Source of the DNA: Cantharellus purpuraceus
Taxonomy: Eukaryota; Basidiomycota; Agaricomycetes; Cantharellales; Hydnaceae
Direction: 5' to 3'
Assembly: GCA_025174535.1 (NCBI GenBank)
Contig: JALBUN010000048.1
Span: 558,001-622,000, forward strand
DNA length: 64,000 nt
The first letter of the stretch is position 1. Each line of letters starts with the position of its first letter. The notes under the pieces were generated by a model. The model ran no database searches. It saw nothing but the letters and a program-made list of their open reading frames with translations, and had not been told where the DNA came from. This document shows positions 22,173 through 32,341 of this stretch, piece after piece. The position numbers were made by a program, and so were the translations under genes.

Positions 22173-22775
22173 ATGAAATGTGCCACAGGCTAGACATATT
22201 GACCAGACATATCTGTGTTTGCACTTAAAGGCTTCCAATAAGCCTCTTTGTCAGAATCTCTGCCAAACTCAGGTCAGCCCTCTATATACTTGAAAAAAAA
22301 AAACATGCTCATGGTGTGGCCTTCACCTTCACCTCTTGGGAAAAGTGCTTTCTCACAGTTAGAGACTGGTCACCACCATTCCAGGCAGTCTGGATCCCTC
22401 TCTGTAAATAGGCCAAAGAGAGTGCTTTCAGCCTGTGATTCACACAGGAGGGTGGGCAATAGCTCTTTAATGCTTACCCTCATCTCTAGACTAGGGTCTA
22501 CTTCAAAGAATTTTTTCCCACATGGGGAAACAAGGTCTGCACCCACATGTCCAACCTGTAGCATTCCTGCATGTCCCTAGACCAGCAGGCTGTAGTCATG
22601 AGAGGCTCAAATGAGGTGAGTGGGTGCTGCATCCAAACATGCTTTTTTATCCCTTGTAAGGTACAGCAACAGTAGTAGCAAGATGATGGATTTACATCAC
22701 ATGCAAATCTAGGCAAGGTTTCTAGGCCTTCTACAGGAGGGCCTCTTGGTGCAGACTGAAGCATGTCCTGTTGGT
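22173..22775 (-). pseudogene. telomere-linked-helicase-type gene, DUF3505-like part
   Basis: A minus-strand coding remnant lies between the chromovirus and the copia element. GLETLPRFACDVNPSSCYYC with a following CCTLQGIKKHVWMQH (about 22,735-22,630) has the Cys/His layout seen in the DUF3505 (OrsD-like) domain that precedes RecQ in this family. The frame continues to about 22,370 and is then unclear up to the chromovirus target site. The family assignment is from recalled motifs, without a search. Confidence 0.55.
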
Positions 22776-22780
22776 GAAAA

Positions 22781-22918
22781 TGTAGAAGAGAAAGTACGCT
22801 CACTTACTCTATATATATAGCACGCTTCTGTTAGTCAGCACATGTATAGTTTCTACAAGGGCCACATATAATACAGTTAGTTTTTACCTCTGACTGTCAC
22901 ATAAGTTGCTACTCAACA
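22781..22918 (+). repeat. copia E 5' LTR
   Basis: The 138-bp LTR contains a TATATATATAG tract (~22,808) that could act as the TATA element. It ends CTCAACA. It is among the shortest LTRs in the window. Compared with the 3' LTR it carries CA or TG at sites where the partner shows TG or CA. Confidence 0.95.
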
Positions 22919-22930
22919 GGTTATGGGCCC
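22919..22930 (+). other. primer binding site (half tRNA-iMet)
   Basis: GGTTATGGGCCC directly follows the 5' LTR. It is the reverse complement of the initiator tRNA-Met anticodon arm (GGGCCCATAACC, containing the CAU anticodon) and not of the tRNA 3' end. Priming from a cleaved initiator tRNA at this internal site is established for Drosophila copia. Confidence 0.85.
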
Positions 22931-22955
22931 CGTAGCCACATAATTATCACTCATA

Positions 22956-23637
22956 ATGACCACCATGCAACTCGACTATATCATGACAACTGGAAATGGG
23001 TTCTCAACATTCCCAAAACTCAACTCGATGAACTTCTACTCATGGAAGAACAATATGATATGGAAATTGCCCTGCGTATCAAAGACGAGTGGAAGCAGCC
23101 CATAATGGGTAACCGTGATCCGGTGAAGGCCTGGAAAGCCTTGGAGGACACATACAGGGCAAGCATGGATGGCATCCGTGCAGTGCTGTTCACGCAGATA
23201 ATGACCATGAAGTACATGGCGGACGCCGATCCAGATGCACCAGCTTAAAATGGAAGAGGTCCGGCAGAAGCTCACAGCAGCTGGGCAGAGCATACCTGAT
23301 TCGCAGTTCCTTTCATACTTCTTAAATTCCTTACCCGCTGAGCTTGACCAATTCACTACTACAGTCAATCATGCTACAGAAACCGTCGTGAGTGTCACAC
23401 AGAGGCTCAGACAAATGGAGCTCCGCCGTGAACTGCGCAGTGAAGACAGTTCAGGATTTCTAGCTAAAGGGAAAGGGAAAGCAGGGGGCGGAAAAGGCAT
23501 GGATACAAAGAGAAAAGGGAAATGCCATAACTGCGGTGTAGCTGGGCACTGGGCGTGTGATTGCACAAAGCCAAGAAGAACGATGCAAATGCCAAAGCAG
23601 GCACACAAGCGCCAGTTGGACGCATGTTTACAGTGCT
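22956..23637 (+). pseudogene. gag: copia E gag
   Basis: The probable start is ATG 22,956 (MTTMQLDYIMTTGNGF), followed by FPKLNSMNFYSWKNNM. The frame then shifts near 23,040 to one with PVKAWKALEDTYRASM, and again near 23,240 to the frame carrying LNSLPAELDQFTTTVN. A basic Gly/Lys-rich stretch and a CCHC knuckle CHNCGVAGHWACDC (~23,523-23,564) follow. Two frame changes make it non-functional. Its role would be nucleocapsid formation. Confidence 0.85.
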
Positions 23638-24403
23638 GAATGGAAAGGCAAGCGGAAGCAATGCCAATACCATGTACTACCTGGACTCAGGGGTGTCAGG
23701 TCACTACACACCATGCCAAGAGGATCTCCAAGACTACGCACCATTCAGTGTACCGCGCCAAATCACCACCGCAAAGGGTCAGGTGCAGGCGATGGGATCT
23801 GGAACTGTACGCTATGCGATCCAGCTGAAGGATGGCGGTGAGGCATTTGGTGAGCTGCACAATGTGTCCTGGGTACCTGACATCACGGTGAGATTGCTGT
23901 CTGTATGCCAGCTGACACAGAAGGGATATACTGTGGCGTTCAATCAGTCAAGCTGCAAGCTACGCGGACCGGGAGGAAACACTATTGACATACCAGTAAT
24001 GGAGCAGGTCTACCCAGTGTGGCTGAGAGTCATGAAGCCACAGACTAATGGGACTGCAAACCTGGTATTCACCGAGTCTGACAACTCCCAACTAGCGAAG
24101 CGGCTGGATGGTGAGTGGTTACTGGCAGCCACGGCACCTGCTGAGATCACATGGATGGACCTACATCGGATGATGGGTCATCTAAATATGTGGGATTGCA
24201 AGAAACTCACCAAAGGTGCCGCCAAGAACATCAGGATCACAAATACTGCCGCTCCTATCCCCACACAGATGGATTGCCTAGCCTGCATAGAGGGGAAGCA
24301 GACATGCTTACCATTTCCCCCTGGAAGGCATCGTGTGGAGGGGCTACTCGACCTGGTTCATATGGACACTGTTGGTCCTATGGAAACTCAGTCATTTAGT
24401 TGA
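23561..24403 (+). pseudogene. pol: copia E protease and integrase N-terminal part
   Basis: The frame has YYLDSGVSGHYTP, the copia protease active site with Val where Ala is usual. This is followed by the linker with HNVSWVPDITVRLLSVCQL and the integrase HHCC finger (HRMMGHLNMWDCKKL ... CLACIEGKQ). The core begins with the first catalytic Asp in LVHMDTVGPM. A stop at ~24,401 ends the frame before the rest of the integrase core (next entry). Confidence 0.85.
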
Positions 24404-25160
24404 TGACAAATCCCACATCTGCACAATGGAACCGATGGCCAGCTGTGACCAAGTGCTTGAGGTGTTCAAGGGCTGGAAGGCAAAGGTGGAGAATAGTTGT
24501 CAGCGCAAGATCCACACTGTCATGTGTGACAATGCGAAGGAGTTTGTGCAGGGAAGATTCAAGGCTTACCTTGACACAGAAGGCATACAGCTGTACACAT
24601 CAGTTCCGCACTCACCACAAATGAATGGTGTTGCAGAGCAGATGAACCGGACGATCGTGGAGGGCAAAGCTGCCTAAGCGCTACTGGACACTGGCTTTCA
24701 GAATGATGGCGTACTTACAGAACAGGTCACTGACTCACACCAACGATGGGAAGACACCATATGAGGTTTTTTATGGTGAAGTGCCTGATATAGGTAACCT
24801 TTGACCGTTCGGATGTCAAGTTAGCGTGCATGCTACAAGGGAGAAGACGCAGAAATTAGACTCACGATCATGGAGAGGCTATATGGTGGGCTACAAGCCG
24901 TGGGATGGCAGTTACCTGGTCCTGGAACCCAAATTGGGTAAGGTACACAGAGCGCGCGACCTGATATTCCATGAAGTGTCCTTGGGACTGATAATCCCAG
25001 CACCAATCATTGATGCACAGGAGCCGGCTACAAGCAGGGAACTAGATGAGGCACTGAGTCAGCTATTGGTGCCGGCTGCACAGACCCAAAGTGAAAAGCT
25101 TACCATAAGAATTCCTGCACGACCCCAGCCAGTGCAGCGAATACGGACGCACTTGTGAGG
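24404..25160 (+). pseudogene. pol: copia E integrase core and linker
   Basis: The stretch 24,333-24,677 carries the second part of the core: VMCDNAKEFVQGRFKAY, then HSPQMNGVAEQMNRTIVEG. It has Asn-Ala in place of the common D-N/G-G context and ends at TAA/TGA stops. From 24,826 to 25,158 a frame gives the C-terminal integrase GKVHRARDLIFHEV motif. Several stops lie between. Integrase activity is therefore lost. Confidence 0.8.
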
Positions 25161-25177
25161 ATTACCCAGCTCATACA

Positions 25178-26875
25178 ATGCAATCAGGCTGGATGCGCAG
25201 GCCACAGGCAGGCATTGCATTTGAGTTTGCGATGTCGGCAATGGCAGGGGAACCGCTGACAGACAACGTTGAATCAGTGGATGTACCAGTGCCAGATGAT
25301 CCACTCACCATTGAGGAGGCACTTGCGGGCCCAAACGCACCCTACTGGAGGAAAGCGCTAGACAAGGAGCATCAGAACCTCACAAACCATGGGGTATATG
25401 AATGGGCACAGAGTGGGGATGCACCAGTGATGGACTCCAAGACAGTGTTGAAGACGAAGCGTGATACCGAAGGTGGGATCACGGGGTTCAAGGTGAGGTG
25501 TTGTGTGCAAGGATTCACACAGATCCCCAGTCTTCACTTTGACCCTGCACAGAGCCACGCAACGGTAATGCGGTTCGAGACACTGCAAATCATTCTGGCA
25601 GCAGCAGCAAGTCAGAATACAGCGATATGGCAGTTTGATGTTGCTTCTGCTTACCTGCACCGCCCACTCCGCGAGATCGTCTACATGAAGCCCCCACTGG
25701 GTTTTGAGCATCCGACGGACCCAATGCTGGTGTGGCGGCTATTGAAGCCGCTATATGGAACGGTCCAGGGGGGGCACTATTGGGAGGAAGAGAAGTCAGA
25801 ATTCATGGGAAAGATTGGCTGGAAGAAGCTCACCTCGGATCCGAGCGCTTTCCGAAGGACATGGGAGGATGGCTCGTCCACTGTCATAGTCTTCTGGGTA
25901 GACAATGCAACCTGTGCAGGACCCAAGGATAAACTACTTGAGCTTGAATGTCAGTTTTCTGAACAGTATGGCATATCAAGCGAGGGGGAGCTTACCTGGA
26001 CACTGGGCATTGCATTTAAACGTGATCACCCAAGTCAAATGATAGCGCTGTCGCAGACGTCATTTGTCGACGGTCTGCTGTGCAAGTTTTCGCTTGAAGA
26101 TGCCACACCGCTGGCAACGCCGTTTGCTCCAGGAACCTACCTAACAGCTGAAATGTGCCCTCAGGATGACGTTGAATGCGAGAGAATGGCAGGCGTACCT
26201 TACAGGGAGCTGGTAGGCACGCTGTTATACATAATGGTGGCGACGCGACCAGACATTGCATATGCACTCAGCGTGCTATGCAAATATATGTCCAATCTGG
26301 GACAGGCACACTGGCAGGCCGCTAAGCGAGTCCTACATTACCTGAAGGGAACAATGGACGTACCTCTGAAGTTAGGAGGCAACCTCACGCTCTCTGCGTA
26401 CTCGGATGCTGATTTTGGTGGCAACCAGGATGACAGAAAGTCAACTGGGGCCTACGTGTTCTTGATAGGAACCGGCGCTGTGTCGTGGTCAGCTAAGAAG
26501 CACAAGGTGACAGCATTGTCTACCTTGGAGGTGGAATACATGGCGATGTCGCAAGTGGCAAGGGAGGCAACCTGGATGCTTCAAATGCTGAAAGAACTGG
26601 GCGCGAACGTTCAATACATCAGGATCTTCGCAGACAATCAGGGGGCTATAGCACTCACCCTGAATCCAGTGTTCCACAACTGTTCCAAGCATATTGACAT
26701 CCAGTACCACTACGTACGCGAGAAAGTCGCTGATGGCGAACTTCAGATCGAGTTTATTCCAACTACAGAAATGGTGGCGGATGTACTTACCAAGGGTCTA
26801 CCGCTGGCACCGCACAGCGTGCATTGCGCTAAGCTTGGGTTGGCGATATATGATAATGAGCGAGGGGGAGTGTAG
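25178..26875 (+). CDS. pol: copia E reverse transcriptase/RNase H, open frame
   Basis: This is a 565-codon frame. RT motifs include VMDSKTVLKTKRD, WQFDVASAYLH, YMKPPLGFEHP and LLKPLYGTVQGG. The catalytic YVDD block reads FWVDNATC, so the second Asp is Asn. RNase H follows with YSDADFGG, TALSTLEVEYMAMSQ, FADNQGAIAL and HIDIQYHYVREKV, then the C-terminal VADVLTKGLP. The frame runs to the purine tract and stops at 26,873, two bases into the 3' LTR. The open frame is long, but the GAC-GAT to GAC-AAT change at the active site should abolish polymerisation. The true start is upstream because it is part of a Gag-Pol polyprotein. Confidence 0.88.
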   Translation: MQSGWMRRPQAGIAFEFAMSAMAGEPLTDNVESVDVPVPDDPLTIEEALAGPNAPYWRKALDKEHQNLTNHGVYEWAQSGDAPVMDSKTVLKTKRDTEGGITGFKVRCCVQGFTQIPSLHFDPAQSHATVMRFETLQIILAAAASQNTAIWQFDVASAYLHRPLREIVYMKPPLGFEHPTDPMLVWRLLKPLYGTVQGGHYWEEEKSEFMGKIGWKKLTSDPSAFRRTWEDGSSTVIVFWVDNATCAGPKDKLLELECQFSEQYGISSEGELTWTLGIAFKRDHPSQMIALSQTSFVDGLLCKFSLEDATPLATPFAPGTYLTAEMCPQDDVECERMAGVPYRELVGTLLYIMVATRPDIAYALSVLCKYMSNLGQAHWQAAKRVLHYLKGTMDVPLKLGGNLTLSAYSDADFGGNQDDRKSTGAYVFLIGTGAVSWSAKKHKVTALSTLEVEYMAMSQVAREATWMLQMLKELGANVQYIRIFADNQGAIALTLNPVFHNCSKHIDIQYHYVREKVADGELQIEFIPTTEMVADVLTKGLPLAPHSVHCAKLGLAIYDNERGGV

Positions 26876-27008
26876 AAGAGAAAGTACGCTCACTTACTCT
26901 ATATATATAGCACGCTTCTGTTAGTCAGCACATGTATAGTTTCTACAAGGGCCGTGTATAATACAGTTAGTTTTTACCTCCAACCGTCACATAAGTTGCT
27001 ACTCAACA
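26871..27008 (+). repeat. copia E 3' LTR
   Basis: This 138-bp LTR directly follows the purine-rich tract and the last codon of RNase H. It is flanked on the right by GAAAA. It is identical to the 5' LTR apart from six transitions in two small clusters. Confidence 0.95.
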
Positions 27009-27013
27009 GAAAA

Positions 27014-27930
27014 TAAACACCATCTCTTTGGCAGAATTCATAGAATAATGCCATTTTGGATCCACTATGAGACACCTTATGATGTGTTGATGCATGGCCA
27101 AACACTGCTTGGGGCATGAATGTCTTGTGACAGGAAAGGCAAATCAGAATGCCTAGAAGCTGATGGTGGATGAATCCCAGATGGTTTAGGATTTCCATGG
27201 ACCTCAGATATAACTTTCCAGGTTTCAGAGAAACACATGGTTTGTAGCTCAATTCTGTCAAACCCACTTAAGCCATCCATCCTCTAAAGCCCCATCATGT
27301 TAATCACAGACCTGGCTTATCTATCTCCATTTCCATGCTTAAAGTAGTGGTTTCAGCCCGTTCTCCTTCATGCAGCTGAGTCTCAACCATCCCTTTCAAC
27401 CTAATGCAACCCTTCAGCCTACCTAGAGTCAATCCCACCTGTTGTCAGATGTTCCAGATGACTGTTCTGCATGAGAGCCACCCCTCTGGAAATCCTTGGC
27501 TTGTTCATCTGATGTACCCTCAGTTCAAAGAGTTCTCTTGCAAAAAAAAAAAAAAAAAAACAACTCACCCTGAACCTTTGCCTTCTTGAGAGCAGCATCC
27601 TCACTCTCATCTAGAGGTCTTTTCAACAATTCATTCTCATGCTGTCTCAAGTGCAGTTACAGACCACTCTGTGTATGACAGCTGAAGAAACAAGAGCTGA
27701 TAGAGCATTTGAGTATATCCTGATCACCTACATGCCCCACTGCAATAGACACTCCATTAACCATCATCTCTACTTGCACATAATGGTCATATCTGTGTCT
27801 CCTTAGCTTCTCTGGCTTGCTAAGCTTTGTCTGACAATCTGGGCAGACAAATTCACAGCTTGGATCATTCACAGAAGTCATGGTAGTATGTATAGAATGT
27901 GTTTCCGCCATCTCCTCATTAACCACTCTG
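27014..27930 (-). pseudogene. telomere-linked-helicase-type gene, N-terminal part
   Basis: Minus-strand frames read a C2H2 finger, CPDCQTKLSKPEKLRRHRYDHY (27,850-27,785; 22 residues, Cys-X2-Cys...His-X3-4-His), and further on LLGILICLSCHKTFMPQAV with a following FGHASTHHK (~27,175-27,080). These two Cys/His clusters in this order match the start of DUF3505-type proteins. An 18-A run (27,541-27,558) and stops lie between. The gene is interrupted at 27,013 by copia E. The upstream limit is unsure. Confidence 0.55.
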
Positions 27931-28205
27931 ATATATTCAGAATTTTAAGGCCTCATGAGGCTAAGCTGTGCTTAGTTGATGCCCTCAATATTCTGTCAAC
28001 ATATGTGAATGATGTGCCTCAAGCTGGCAGTTGTAGTTCACCGATCGCACCTTTTGTGTCACTGGATGCCACACAGGATATCCAATTGCTGAGCTATAGG
28101 GTAAGAGTATTATTATTAATGTTGAGTATTTATAGGCAACTTTATCACAGGGGAGTACAGAGCTGCTCAAATAGTAAACAAGGGGTGTTGTGGAGTGGGC
28201 CTTGA

Positions 28206-28879
28206 GGCCTTGAGTGATGAAAATCTCTCAAAAAAAGTGTCACATGTTATAAATCCTCTTGCATTCAAAGGGAACATGAAATCATATTGAGAAATCCCTG
28301 CATATTCAATCTCAGATCTGCTTGCCTTATGGGGAAGCTTCCCAAACCCTAGCAAATCCAATCTTCACATCTGCCATATTAGGAAGGATCACCAAACTCC
28401 AACCAATCCAACATGCAACTAATCCTCATCAATGGCAGCATCTCACCAGCACTACCACCCCAATAATAGTCAAGCCTCTGATTGTACATATTGGCTAAAC
28501 CCAAGTAACCCATGATAAGGCCAAAGTGACTGCTCAATATATAGGGAGCATCTATAAATGTGTTGGATAGGGTGGCAATAGAATTCTAATTCCTGTCTTA
28601 CACACACTTTTAGAGATTCTTCACATTTTCCAATTATGTCATTATCATTAGAGAATAGCATGCTCTTCACTCCTCACTCTGTTACTCTCCCTCACCTCCA
28701 CAGCCTCATCAAAGTTGAGATCTGCAACACATCCTCCAACCTACTCACTATCTTACTCTGGGCATTGGATCCATTCAGAGGGCAAGGCATCCTTATAGAC
28801 TCAGCATCCCCATGTGCCTCTTTCTTGACATTTACATCTGCACCCTACAAGTGTCAGAAAAAAAGACAAAAAGATAAGA
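28206..28879. other. no recognisable gene
   Basis: This is AT-rich sequence with only short frames on either strand and no repeat shared with the rest of the window. It may be flanking sequence or an intron-rich 5' part of the decayed helicase-type gene. Confidence 0.4.
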
Positions 28880-29368
28880 TCAATGAGAAGAGAACACACC
28901 ATTCAATTGGGAGAGGTTATCAACAGTTGTGTCAACAATTATCAAGGCCATTCCATCTATGCCATTATCTGCCATGGTGGAATTTGAAGTGGCTATAGGA
29001 TTGGAAGTGGAGGCTGGAGTGGAAGTGGCTATAGGATTGGAAGTGGAGGCTGGAGTGGAAGTGACTACAGGTGTAGGAGAGCCTGTAGGGGTAGGAGTGG
29101 GTGTGGGGATAGGAGTTGCTGCAGGATGAGAAGCAGCTAGAGAGTGGAGAGAAAGCAGGTGAAGGGTAATAGAGTGGGGGCCAAGAGAATGATAGGTAAC
29201 AGGGTGACTGCCAGGTGGATGCACTATAAGGATCATCTGTAGAGCTGGAATAGGTGCTGGAATAGCATTGCATGGCCCATCTGCATTGCAGACCATGCTG
29301 CATGTTTGACTGGGTAACTCACATGGCTCACAGAGATGATGTGCATAGTTAATAGAAAAGCCATCCAA
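28880..29368 (-). CDS. hypothetical Pro/Thr/Ser-rich ORF
   Basis: The open frame has 162 codons starting MDGFSINYAHHLCEPCEL. It has a Cys/His-rich beginning and then Pro/Thr/Ser-rich low complexity, including a 12-residue repeat (PASTSNPIATST) encoded by a 36-bp tandem repeat at about 28,994-29,066. The orientation matches the helicase-type gene downstream, so it may be that gene's most N-terminal exon. No domain is recognised. A chance open frame cannot be excluded. Confidence 0.35.
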   Translation of the reverse strand: MDGFSINYAHHLCEPCELPSQTCSMVCNADGPCNAIPAPIPALQMILIVHPPGSHPVTYHSLGPHSITLHLLSLHSLAASHPAATPIPTPTPTPTGSPTPVVTSTPASTSNPIATSTPASTSNPIATSNSTMADNGIDGMALIIVDTTVDNLSQLNGVFSSH

Positions 29369-30105
29369 ACAAATTGCCAGCTCACTGCTGAGTTTTAAAT
29401 CACTTAATTCACCACTTCTGAATTTAAAAAAAACTGTTTCCCCATTAGGTAGCTATAGCTTCACTTAAAGTGCAAGCAAACCCCTAAGATCAGCGCATCC
29501 TTATCACATACTATCTTAGTCTAATTTGCACCCTACTTACACATACCACTGCAATACCCCCATTTCCCTGCTTACACCAGTAAGTTCATAGTCACTCACT
29601 GCAGAATAGATTTCTCACACTCCTTCCTAGCACCCACCTGAACCCACTAAGATGTCATCTCTCTATCACAATGCTGTCCCATCCATCACAGTCAGCCCCT
29701 CATATATCACCACACCCTAGAGAGATCATCTATTGTTTGGGCCATTCAGTCCCTGAAGGCTTAGTATAGACAGGATAGATTCCAGCTTCTGCCATGCCTG
29801 ATCAGTCCAGAGATCCAGAGATACTGTCTGCCTCCATCTTGTCCAGCAGGATATATAAAAGGATGCATTGTAGGAGCACAACTTCATTACTGTGTCCAGA
29901 GTAGCAGTGGATTATGATGATGTTCCAGAACACCATCCCCTGGGAGTTTACAGAGCTTTCATGCATCACCTCATCTATCCTTTCATCATGTTCCTCTCAC
30001 AACCCACACCTTCAGTGTTATTCTAGCTGTTGGATCTCTAGCTGCTGGACCTCTGGAGAGAAAGAAGGAGAGGGGAAGAATAGTGTTAAGGGGACAGGAG
30101 CATAT
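29369..30105. other. no recognisable gene
   Basis: This is AT-rich sequence with only very short frames. A TATATAAAAGG sequence occurs on the plus strand near 29,851, but no convincing coding region follows before MITE M4. Confidence 0.4.
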
Positions 30106-30614
30106 GATGCTTGTTTGAAATGATGTCATTATATAATATTCTGATGTATATGAGATATACATCAGAATTACAATGATAAATAAAGCCAGGGAGTTACAAT
30201 TTAGATATCTTAAAAGATTTCAGAGATTTAAAATTTTCATAAATATAAACATATATTCTATATTTTAATGAACTTTACAAGATTAAGATCTTGTTGTGGA
30301 TGAACATAACTGTTTATATGAATATAACAGCAATGTATGTATTAATATAATTGGTATTATATAGGTTATTTAGATATACAAATATCAGGTGGGGATTAAA
30401 AATAGTTCAAATCATGTTACAAGTATTGTATAAGAAAAAATCAATGATATTTGGATGTTCTCTCAACAGAGTTGCCACCAGTAAATGGGGAAAAAAGAAT
30501 TATTTTTGAGAATTATGCCAAAATATCAAAATATGTTTTTAATCTAGTATATTGTGTAAAATTTGAGGAAAATAGGCTGTATATACATATTTGATGTATT
30601 TCTGAACAAGCATC
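30106..30614 (+). mobile_element. MITE M4
   Basis: This 509-bp copy has ends GATGCTTGTTTGAAA / CTGAACAAGCATC and the near-terminal palindrome (loop GAG). The flanking trinucleotides are TAT and AAT, so no exact target duplication remains. It has the same internal deletion near the right end as M3. It is the most diverged copy (for example the AAGATTAAGATCTTG stretch). Confidence 0.85.
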
Positions 30615-31225
30615 AATGAGGGAAGTCACATATCATGGTTGATAACATGTCTGTGTGTCTTGAATGCACTGTCTAGGCCACCCATGTCTGATAATAAGAA
30701 TCATTGACAATACTGTATCACTGAGATTTTATCCTTTTTGATATGACTTATACTATTATACAATTTTTTTTATTTTCCTCTGGCCCTCTTGGATGGTCCT
30801 GCTATATCCTTACAGGTCCTGTCCTCACACAGCACCTGCATCAGGAGCAGCCCTGGGAGAATCAATATACAAATTCATCTGTATAGACAGCTATGAAGTG
30901 GCTTGCATCAGTATGTATACTGTCTCTTTAACCCCTTTGTAATCCACATACCACAGCAAAGCAACATATACTAATCACATGTACAGCACAAGACTTCCTA
31001 AAGACAATCAACATCTATCTGGCTAAACCAATCCAAAGGTAATTCCAATCCTCAAGTAGTTCTGCAAGGCTCTCCAACCCAATAGTCACATGTTTGTCAT
31101 ATATACCTTGTGCATGTTTCCAGAGTCTATCAACATCTGAGTGAACCTCTTGCACTCCATGTGAAGCTGTATCCAAGAGGATTAACCACTCAATCAATAG
31201 CTTGGAGAAGGGTGAAAGACTCTTA
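30615..31225. other. no recognisable gene
   Basis: A 60-codon minus-strand frame (31,197-31,015) is the only open stretch and matches nothing recognised. No terminal repeats or known element sequence are seen. MITE M5 interrupts this sequence, which continues at 31,794. Confidence 0.4.
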
Positions 31226-31790
31226 GACGCTTGTTCGGAATCATGTCAGTATACAATATTCTGATGTATAGGAGATATACATCAGGATTTCAATGATACA
31301 TAAAGCCAGGGAGTTACAATTTGGATATCTTAAAAGATTTCGGATGTGTGAAATTTTCATAAATATAAACATATATTCTATATTTTAATAAACTTTAAAA
31401 GATGAGATATTTGGTTGAGATGAACATAATCATTTACATGGATATAATAGGAATGTCTGTATTAATATAATTGGTATTATATAGGGTATTTAGATATACA
31501 AATACCAGGTGGGGATTAAAGATAGTTCAAATTATGTTACAAGTATTGTATAAGAAAGAATCAATGATATTTGGATGTTCCTTCAAGAGAGTTGCCACCA
31601 CTAAATGGGGAAAAAACAGTTATTTTTGAGAATTATGCCAAAATATCACAATATGTTTTAATCTAGTATATTGTGTAAAATTTGAGAATCACATTGAAAT
31701 ATGAAAATAAGTTTGAATTGAAGTGTATTGTATAAAATTTGAGGAAAATAGGTTGTATATACATATTTGTTGTATTTCTGAACAAGCGTC
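31226..31790 (+). mobile_element. MITE M5
   Basis: This 565-bp copy has ends GACGCTTGTTCGGAA / TTCTGAACAAGCGTC and a 3-bp duplication TTA (31,223-31,225 and 31,791-31,793). It is almost identical in length and sequence to M2, including the GGA hairpin-loop variant. That suggests a recently active subfamily. Confidence 0.9.
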
Positions 31791-31899
31791 TTAGACAATC
31801 TAGCTGTGCTGTAAATGTTTTAAAAATAAACCTCTATGTTGCAGTAGACCCAAGCTTTCACTACACATCAGGTAATACCTTTCTCATGTGTTCTTGAGC

Positions 31900-32054
31900 T
31901 ATAGCACTCAAAAGCAAAGATGTGTGTTATTTAGATAAGCCAAACCACAAACTCAGCAAAAAAACAAAATTGTAACACATAAAACACTCATATCTCCTCA
32001 TAGAATAATCCAATCCATACCAATATTTCTAGGGACCTTCAGTGCATTCCAACA
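31900..32054 (-). repeat. copia-A LTR, minus strand
   Basis: A 155-bp LTR starts TGTTGGAATGCACTGAAGG at 32,054, preceded by the purine tract (TTGAGGGGGTG). It matches 35,171-35,324 and 41,194-41,250 plus 41,780-41,842. Its end is TATA where the other copy has TACA, a single transition. Confidence 0.85.
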
Positions 32055-32341
32055 CACCCCCTCAATGAACCATCCCTTCAATCCTACCAATCCCTAATCA
32101 ATTTCTGAACTTCACATGCTTGGCACCCACCAGACTCTTGGTTAGCACATCAGCTACCATCTCATTTGTCAGCACAAACTGGAGTTTCACCAATCTCCTT
32201 TCCACCTTTTCCCTCAACCAGTGATACATAACATCAATGTGCTTCATCCTGGAGTGGTGTTCAGGGTTCTTGGATACCCCAATGGCAGTTGGCTGTCACA
32301 ATAAAGCATGACTGGAGGAAGGTGGTAACCAAGTTCAGTTA

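Larger units (their letters stand above)
22781..27008 (+). mobile_element. Ty1/copia element E, full length
   Basis: The element is 4,228 bp with 138-bp LTRs (22,781-22,918 and 26,871-27,008; TGTAGAAGAG...ACTCAACA) and a perfect target duplication GAAAA (22,776-22,780 and 27,009-27,013). A primer site complementary to the initiator tRNA-Met anticodon arm follows the 5' LTR, and a purine tract GAGCGAGGGGGAG precedes the 3' LTR. Internal order is gag, protease, integrase, reverse transcriptase, RNase H, as in copia. The LTRs differ at six positions, all transitions explained by decay of four CpG sites. Gag and integrase are broken, while RT/RNase H remains open. It inserted into the helicase-type gene. 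Confidence 0.95.
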
